Below are positions 59,026 through 64,000 of a DNA stretch of 64,000 bases, piece after piece. The position numbers and the translations under genes are program-made. The notes beneath the pieces were generated by a model. The model searched no databases and was not told the DNA's origin. It worked only from the letters and a program-made list of their open reading frames with translations. The DNA comes from Candidatus Acidiferrales bacterium (GTDB lineage Bacteria; Acidobacteriota; Terriglobia; Acidiferrales; UBA7541), in assembly GCA_035934015.1 (NCBI GenBank), contig DASYYH010000006.1, positions 62,001 to 126,000 on the forward strand, given 5' to 3'. Every line of letters begins with the position of its first letter. Position 1 is the stretch's first letter.

Positions 59026-60927
59026 GTGGGCATGCACGTCATTGTTGGCACAGCTGGACATATCGACCACGGCAAATCGACACTGGTCGAGGCGTTGACA
59101 GGTACGCATCCCGATCGTTTGGAGGAAGAGAAACGGCGAGGCATCACAATCGATCTGGGTTTTGCCTTCCTGCAACTCGATGACGTTCGAATGGGTTTCG
59201 TCGACGTACCAGGGCACGAGCGATTTGTCCGCAACATGCTCGCCGGGGCCGGGGGTATCGACCTCGTGGTGCTCGTCATCGCCGCCGACGAAGGAATCAA
59301 ACCGCAGACGCGCGAACACTTCGACATTTGCCAAATGCTTGGCATCTCGCGAGGGATTGTCGCGATCACGAAAATCGATTTGGTTGAACGGGATGCCTTG
59401 GACTTGGTCAAACTGGAGGCGGAGGAATTCATCCGCGGATCCGCCTTGGAAGGCGCGTCAATCGTCGGTGTAAGTTCGAAAACTGGAGCTGGAATCGAGG
59501 AAGTGAAGGCAGCATTGCTTCGGGTAGCGCGCGAAGTGCCAGGGAAAGATGCTTCCCGGCAGGTCCGCTTGCCGATCGACCGCGCGTTTGTGATGAAGGG
59601 TTTCGGTACTGTCGTGACGGGTACGCTGATTTCGGGAACGCTGCGCATCGAGCAAGAAGTCGAGTTGCTTCCTGGAGGAAAGCGCTTGCGGGTTCGCGGG
59701 CTGCATTCGGGTGGGTGCACTGTCGAGCAGGCATTAGCCGGTCAGCGAACTGCAGTGAATCTTGCTGACATTGAAACAGAGGAAATCGAGCGCGGCATGG
59801 TGCTGGTGACCCCGGGAGTTTTTCATCCGACGAATCGGATTGACGTCCGGCTTACTTTGCTCTCCTCTGCGCGACCGCTTAAAGGCGGAACGCGAGTCCA
59901 CTTTCATCAAGGCACGGCCGAGACAATCGCTACCGTTTCGCTTTTAAGTCAAGAGCAACTCCGGCCGGGAAGCGCGACTCTCGCGCAGATGCAATTGGAC
60001 AAAGCGGTAACACTCTTGCCCGAAGACCGCTTCATTATCCGCCAATTTTCGCCTGTTGTGACCATCGGCGGCGGAGTTGTACTCGATGCATTCGCACCTC
60101 GCCACAAGAAGAGCGATACAAGCGTTTCGGCATTTCTCGAGACCATTGAGCACGGCAGCCGGGAAGAGATTCTTGTGGCTCTTGCGGCGGAGAATGCCCG
60201 AGGCGTAGATCTCGCGAAGCTCATGGCGCGCACTGGCTGGCTCAAAGCCGACATTCTGGAAATTGCCAACAAGCTGGTTGCGGCGCAGCGAATTTGCCTT
60301 GTCTCCGGCGAGCCATTGATTCTGACCTCGCCCAGCCGCATGGAAGACTTGCTGCGTGCAATCGAAGCGGAAATGGATCAATTCCACGCGAAGAATCCGC
60401 TCCTTCCGGGCATCGCCCGGCAGGATTTGCGCGGTCGAATCAGTGGAAAAGCTGTTCCAGAAATATTTCGTGCGGCACTGGATAAACTGGTGGAGCGAGG
60501 CAAAATCGTGCTTTCGGGAGACATCGTCCAGCGCGCCAATCGTCAAATTGTGCTGACGCCGGAAGAGACGAAAGCCAAAGAACAAATCGCGCGTGAATTT
60601 GAACGTGCAGGCTTGACCGCGCCGGCGGTGACCGAAGTTCTAAAAGGCGTGCGCGTGGATCCGGAGCGAGCACGAAAACTTCTGCAACTCCTGGTCCGCG
60701 AAAAAACGCTCGTCAAAATCACCGAGGATTTGCTATTGCACCGGACGGCCCTCGAACATTTGCATGCCCTTCTGGCAGGCTATAAGAAGCAGCGCGGACC
60801 GAAATTACCGATTCCAGTGTTCAAGGAATTGGCCGGAGTGAGCCGCAAGTATGCGATTCCACTCCTTGAGTACCTCGATCGAGAGGGGTTGACGCGCCGT
60901 GCCGGGGATGAACGTGTTATACTTTAA
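59026..60927 (+). CDS. selB: selenocysteine-specific elongation factor SelB
   Basis: A 633-residue GTPase that brings selenocysteyl-tRNA to UGA codons marked by a SECIS hairpin. G1 is GTAGHIDHGKST, the switch region has EEKRRGITIDLGFA, G3 is DVPGHERFVRNM and G4 is TKID. After two beta-barrel domains come four winged-helix repeats (about 380-630) that bind SECIS RNA, which distinguish it from EF-Tu. Three starts are possible: TTG 59008, GTG 59026 and ATG 59032. GTG 59026 has AAGGA 7 bases upstream and is preferred. selA, selC and selD are not in the window. Confidence 0.93.
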   Translation: MGMHVIVGTAGHIDHGKSTLVEALTGTHPDRLEEEKRRGITIDLGFAFLQLDDVRMGFVDVPGHERFVRNMLAGAGGIDLVVLVIAADEGIKPQTREHFDICQMLGISRGIVAITKIDLVERDALDLVKLEAEEFIRGSALEGASIVGVSSKTGAGIEEVKAALLRVAREVPGKDASRQVRLPIDRAFVMKGFGTVVTGTLISGTLRIEQEVELLPGGKRLRVRGLHSGGCTVEQALAGQRTAVNLADIETEEIERGMVLVTPGVFHPTNRIDVRLTLLSSARPLKGGTRVHFHQGTAETIATVSLLSQEQLRPGSATLAQMQLDKAVTLLPEDRFIIRQFSPVVTIGGGVVLDAFAPRHKKSDTSVSAFLETIEHGSREEILVALAAENARGVDLAKLMARTGWLKADILEIANKLVAAQRICLVSGEPLILTSPSRMEDLLRAIEAEMDQFHAKNPLLPGIARQDLRGRISGKAVPEIFRAALDKLVERGKIVLSGDIVQRANRQIVLTPEETKAKEQIAREFERAGLTAPAVTEVLKGVRVDPERARKLLQLLVREKTLVKITEDLLLHRTALEHLHALLAGYKKQRGPKLPIPVFKELAGVSRKYAIPLLEYLDREGLTRRAGDERVIL

Positions 60928-60999
60928 GGCAGGTTCTCTCGCAGCAAGATAGAGGCCCTTGCGCAGGTTGCCGTGGTGCAGTTTCGGCAAGGAGGTAGC

Positions 61000-61194
61000 A
61001 TGGAATTCAGCCCGATGCATTTGTTGTTAATTTTGATCATCGTTGTCATATTGTTTGGCGGCAGCAGGATCCCTCAGTTGATGCGCGGTCTGGGACAGGG
61101 CATCCGGGAATTCAAGGAAGGAATGCGCGACGAACCACCGTCAACACCGCCCTCGACGACTACGCCCGCTCCGCCGACCGAACAGAAAAAGTAG
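61000..61194 (+). CDS. tatA: twin-arginine translocase subunit TatA/TatE
   Basis: A 64-residue protein with the TatA layout: short periplasmic N-terminus, one membrane helix (about 5-21, HLLLILIIVVILFGG), a hinge at FGGSRIPQL, an amphipathic helix (RGLGQGIREFKEGMRDE) and an acidic/proline-rich tail. It forms the export pore for folded proteins. AAGGAGGT stands about 4 bases before ATG 61000. tatB and tatC are not adjacent. It is followed by a strong terminator. Confidence 0.93.
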   Translation: MEFSPMHLLLILIIVVILFGGSRIPQLMRGLGQGIREFKEGMRDEPPSTPPSTTTPAPPTEQKK

Positions 61195-61231
61195 CCGACA
61201 TCCAGAGGAGACAGATTGGAGCAGAACTCCA

Positions 61232-61260
61232 CGGCAGCCAGGGGCTGCCGTTTTTGTTTT
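61232..61260 (+). terminator. strong intrinsic terminator after tatA
   Basis: CGGCAGCC (61232-61239) and GGCTGCCG (61243-61250) form a perfect 8-bp stem with a 3-base loop, directly followed by TTTTTGTTTT. It lies 38 bases after the tatA stop. The convergent maf gene ends 8 bases past it. Confidence 0.9.
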
Positions 61261-61267
61261 AAGCCGC

Positions 61268-61903
61268 TTATTTGCCTCCTTTTTCCGTGCGCGGAACCAG
61301 CTTTTCGCGCGAATCCGCGCTGAGTTCACGAAGCATGGCGTAGAGCCGCGCAAGCGGCATGCCCATTACGTTGAAATAACATCCTTCGATCCGCGAAATG
61401 AATTTTCCTCCGCGGCCTTGAATTCCGTAGCCGCCTGCTTTGTCGAACGGCTCGCCTGTAGAGACATAATCCTCGATTTCATCATCCGAAAGTCTCGCAA
61501 ACGTCACGCAAGTTGCTTCGGCCGAAACGAAAATCTGTCGATTCGACAATGGAAGCACAGCCAATCCGGTGAACACTTCATGCTTCTTGCCGCTCAGGAT
61601 GCGCAGCATGCGGCGAGCATCTTCTTTCGATGTCGGCTTTCCGAGAATTTCTCCTTCGCCGACAACAGCCGTATCGGCGCCAATGATGAAAGTGGGTTCT
61701 GGCATTGTCTCGCTCTTCAGTTGGCGCGCAACTGCGCGAGCTTTTTCCTCCGCGAGACGGCGCACGTAATCCGTTGCCGGCTCTCCTGGGCAAAGTGACT
61801 CGTCAATACTCACCGGTCGGATCTCGATCTTGAAACCCGCATTACGAAGAATCTCCGCTCGTCGCGGCGAAGCGGAGGCGAGTATGAGGTGCATGGCTTG
61901 CAT
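61268..61903 (-). CDS. maf: Maf family nucleoside triphosphate pyrophosphatase
   Basis: A 211-residue Maf protein (YhdE type) that hydrolyses non-standard or surplus nucleotides (dTTP, UTP, modified NTPs) and can slow septation. Motifs are LILASASPRRAEIL at the N-terminus, the phosphate/metal site IIGADTAV, GKPTSKEDA and GYGIQGRGGKFI. The C-terminal tail is longer than usual by about 15 residues. The start is ATG 61903 or ATG 61894. Its 5' end lies 11 bases after the end of the mutase gene in the same direction. Confidence 0.92.
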   Translation of the reverse strand: MQAMHLILASASPRRAEILRNAGFKIEIRPVSIDESLCPGEPATDYVRRLAEEKARAVARQLKSETMPEPTFIIGADTAVVGEGEILGKPTSKEDARRMLRILSGKKHEVFTGLAVLPLSNRQIFVSAEATCVTFARLSDDEIEDYVSTGEPFDKAGGYGIQGRGGKFISRIEGCYFNVMGMPLARLYAMLRELSADSREKLVPRTEKGGK

Positions 61904-61914
61904 CGCGAGAGCGC

Positions 61915-63534
61915 CTAGATGACTACGGACTCTTGGTATTCGCCGAAGGCACTGCGGAGCGCGTCGGAAATCTCACCCACGGTCGCATAAGATTCCACTG
62001 CGGAAAGGATTGCGGGCATCAGATTTTCCTTCGTCCCCGTACGGCGTTGTACTTCGGCCAGCGTAGCCTTTGCTTTGTGGGCATCTCTTCGTGCCCGCAG
62101 TGCGCGAAGACGGGCAACTTGCGCGTGCTCGACCTCCGGATCAATGCGCATCGTGGGAACCTGCGTGTTTCTGGCATCCTCGGTAAAGCGGTTCACGCCC
62201 ACGACGATCACTTCTCCGCGCTCGACCGCCTGCTGGTAATCGTATGCATCCTTCTGAATTTCCGATTGTACAAAGCCAGATTCGATGGCGCGAAGCATGC
62301 CTCCGAGCGCGTCGATTTTGGCGATGTATTCTTCCGCACCGCATTCGATTTCGTTGGTCAGAGATTCGATGGCATAGGAGCCGGCAAAGGGATCGATCGT
62401 ATTCACAATGCCCGTCTCGTGAGCGATGATTTGCTGCGTGCGCAGCGCCAGCAGCGCGGATTGTTCCGTTGGCAGGGCCAGAGCTTCATCCAGGCTATTC
62501 GTGTGTAACGACTGGCAACCGCCCAGAACCGCCGCAAGCCCCTGCAGCGCGACGCGAACGAGATTGTTTTCCGGTTGCTGTGCCGTAAGCGTCGAGCCGC
62601 CGGTTTGCGCGTGAAAGCGCAGCAACATCGATCGCGGATCACGCGCGCCAAAGCGCTTTTGCATGAGGCGCGCCCAGAGGCGGCGAGCGGCGCGAAACTT
62701 GGCGACTTCTTCCAGCAGTCCATTGTGCGAATTGAAGAAGAAAGAAAGCTGCGGCGCGAAATCATCCACGTGTAATCCCGCCGTCACCGCGGCATCCACA
62801 TAGGCGATCGCATTTGCCAGCGTAAAAGCGACTTCCTGCACCGCGGTCGACCCGGCTTCGCGAATGTGATATCCGGAAATCGATATTGCATTCCAGTTGG
62901 GTATCTCTGCATGGCACCATGCGAAAATGTCCGTTACGATGCGCATCGCAGGCCGAATCGGGTAAATGTACGTCCCCCGCGCGATATATTCCTTGAGAAC
63001 ATCGTTCTGAACGGTTCCCGCCAGCCGGCGAAGATTCGCACCTTGCTTCTTTGCAACCGCGACGTACAGCGCCAGCAAAATTGCCGCCGTCGAATTAATC
63101 GTCATGGAAGTGGAAACCTTGTCGAGAGGAATGTCTTCGAAAAGCGTCTCCATATCCTCGAGCGAATCGATAGCCACGCCGACTTTGCCTACTTCCCCCA
63201 ATGCCAGCGCATGATCCGAATCCATGCCGATTTGCGTGGGCAAATCGAAAGCGACGGAAAGACCGGTTTGCCCCTGCGACAGCAAATACCGATAGCGCTG
63301 ATTCGATTCGAAGGCCGTGCCGAATCCCGCATACTGGCGCATCGTCCAGAGCCGGCCACGATACATCGTTGGATAAATGCCGCGCGTGAAAGGGAACTGG
63401 CCCGGAAAACCTAACTCGCGATCGGGATTCCAATCGCCGAGGTTCTCGGATGTGATAACTGTTTCCATGGGCAAAGCCCCGGGAGAACTTCTCCGAACTT
63501 CATTGGATTCCGTCTTGGCGGGGATCTTGTTCAT
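61915..63534 (-). CDS. methylmalonyl-CoA mutase-type large subunit (no B12 domain)
   Basis: A 539-residue acyl-CoA mutase large subunit that interconverts (R)-methylmalonyl-CoA and succinyl-CoA or a similar pair. Present are [18 protein letters not shown], where the tyrosine is the MCM-type substrate residue, and [17 protein letters not shown] with the arginine that contacts the carboxylate; both favour methylmalonyl-CoA over isobutyryl-CoA. The C-terminal cobalamin-binding domain is absent, so a separate small subunit is needed; it is not in the window. The ATG at 63534 (MNKIPAKTE) is preferred over the longer frame. Preceded by a small membrane protein gene 13 bases upstream. Confidence 0.88.
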   Translation of the reverse strand: MNKIPAKTESNEVRRSSPGALPMETVITSENLGDWNPDRELGFPGQFPFTRGIYPTMYRGRLWTMRQYAGFGTAFESNQRYRYLLSQGQTGLSVAFDLPTQIGMDSDHALALGEVGKVGVAIDSLEDMETLFEDIPLDKVSTSMTINSTAAILLALYVAVAKKQGANLRRLAGTVQNDVLKEYIARGTYIYPIRPAMRIVTDIFAWCHAEIPNWNAISISGYHIREAGSTAVQEVAFTLANAIAYVDAAVTAGLHVDDFAPQLSFFFNSHNGLLEEVAKFRAARRLWARLMQKRFGARDPRSMLLRFHAQTGGSTLTAQQPENNLVRVALQGLAAVLGGCQSLHTNSLDEALALPTEQSALLALRTQQIIAHETGIVNTIDPFAGSYAIESLTNEIECGAEEYIAKIDALGGMLRAIESGFVQSEIQKDAYDYQQAVERGEVIVVGVNRFTEDARNTQVPTMRIDPEVEHAQVARLRALRARRDAHKAKATLAEVQRRTGTKENLMPAILSAVESYATVGEISDALRSAFGEYQESVVI

Positions 63535-63547
63535 CTTGGGACGCAAT

Positions 63548-63829
63548 TCAGCGTACGCGGCGCGCACTGCGAAACGAACTGACCGAAAAAAATGCCATCA
63601 TCAGCGTGTATCCCAGAGCAAGTCCCGCAATCCACCAATTGCTCGTCTGATGGAATTGTCTCCACGCAGCCACTCCGGAGTACAGCGCGAATAGCGCGAA
63701 AAGCGAACCAGTTGCCTCGTGAAAAAGCTGGCGCGTCACTTTCCAGATTGTGCGCACGATCGTCGTGCCGCCGCGCCACGCCGCCGAAATCAGATCGGGC
63801 CGAACGTTTGATCTGGCGCCGGATGCCAT
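63548..63829 (-). CDS. small membrane protein of unknown function
   Basis: A 93-residue protein with two membrane helices (about 36-54, [14 protein letters not shown], and 61-80, [17 protein letters not shown]) and basic ends ([10 protein letters not shown]). The frame is open further upstream, but the ATG at 63829 fits the divergent arrangement with the next gene, whose start is 109 bases away. It ends 13 bases before the mutase start and is probably co-transcribed. No family recognised. Confidence 0.6.
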   Translation of the reverse strand: MASGARSNVRPDLISAAWRGGTTIVRTIWKVTRQLFHEATGSLFALFALYSGVAAWRQFHQTSNWWIAGLALGYTLMMAFFSVSSFRSARRVR

Positions 63830-63937
63830 GGTTCCCATTCTATTACATCCGGCGGGGAGTTGTCGGCTGGCGCACCAGGGCTTGTATCCTTTGCGCTGCC
63901 GCAATAGAATCGGAAATAGACAAGCGGGAGGGAGACC

Positions 63938-64000
63938 TTGCGCCTCGACGACAACTTGAAAGCTTTGCTCCGTGAATTGGGCCACGCAATCAACGATTCC
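63938..64000 (+). CDS. start of a small protein gene cut by the window edge
   Basis: A TTG at 63938 with GGGAGGGAG just upstream opens a frame that stays open to the window end. The first residues read LRLDDNLKALLRELGHAIND. The peptide looks helical and amphipathic, like short acidobacterial proteins of unknown function. It is divergent from the small membrane protein. Nothing more can be said without the rest. Confidence 0.6.
   Translation, partial: MRLDDNLKALLRELGHAINDS

Noticed and set aside
1-64000. CRISPR array, prophage or integrative element
   Set aside because: No regularly spaced direct repeats, no cas, integrase or phage structural genes, and no att-like duplication at either tRNA gene was found.

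Overview
The window is 64 kb of moderately GC-rich bacterial chromosome. No marker such as 16S rRNA is present. The gene style suggests an acidobacterium of the Terriglobia type: a Ser/Thr kinase fused to a TolB-like propeller, a huge secreted BNR-repeat protein, tandem zinc-ribbon RDD proteins, PilZ proteins and a split methylmalonyl-CoA mutase. That assignment is inference. Most of the window is ordinary core metabolism. The accessory parts are about 10.4-17.2 kb and 26.6-37.5 kb.

Left part (1-10.5 kb): the end of a nucleotide-sugar dehydrogenase and a sugar epimerase (surface polysaccharide); mtaB (tRNA t6A methylthiolation), overlapping acpS tail to tail; pgeF; rlmN; an M16 peptidase; a metallo-beta-lactamase-fold hydrolase; a LuxR-type regulator; and purB. 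From 10.5 to 13 kb there is almost no protein coding. It holds dispersed repeats, a promoter-hairpin-terminator stretch that may encode an RNA, one HNH-like hypothetical gene, inverted repeats that look like a dead mobile element, and an orphan promoter with a BlaI/CopY-type operator. After it come a P3A proton-pumping ATPase with a universal stress protein, a secreted Nod19-like protein behind a terminator hairpin, tRNA-Met, rpmE, a secreted hydrolase, a periplasmic alpha-carbonic anhydrase, tRNA-Ala, the kinase and the BNR protein.

Centre (26.6-37.5 kb): an aromatic-acid catabolic island. A TetR gene leads an operon for a three-subunit 4-hydroxybenzoyl-CoA reductase (hcrC, hcrA, hcrB). Next to it are boxR, boxC and boxB in one operon and boxD transcribed away from boxR. 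Read together, 4-hydroxybenzoyl-CoA would be reductively dehydroxylated to benzoyl-CoA, which BoxB epoxidises, BoxC cleaves and BoxD oxidises to 3,4-dehydroadipyl-CoA. The reductase is best known from anaerobes and the box route needs oxygen, so the pairing is the most interesting feature here. boxA and a benzoate/4-hydroxybenzoate CoA ligase are absent from the window. Twin palindromes lie at the TetR promoter, and TGCA-type repeats lie between boxR and boxD.

Right part (37.5-64 kb): a DUF72 protein, a small zinc-ribbon protein, a PilZ protein, an amino acid permease with an aminotransferase, a LysR regulator divergent from a short leuA plus leuB, two RDD proteins, serS, an ECF sigma/anti-sigma pair, a YHS protein with glutamate dehydrogenase, thiD, a truncated dienelactone hydrolase, and the pyrimidine genes (pyrR-pyrB-pyrC leftward; pyrD, then rlpA-pyrF rightward). 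pyrF has no canonical start codon and appears to start at a CTG overlapping the rlpA stop. selB (so the organism probably makes selenoproteins), tatA with a strong terminator, maf and a methylmalonyl-CoA mutase large subunit follow. The window ends in a gene cut by the edge.
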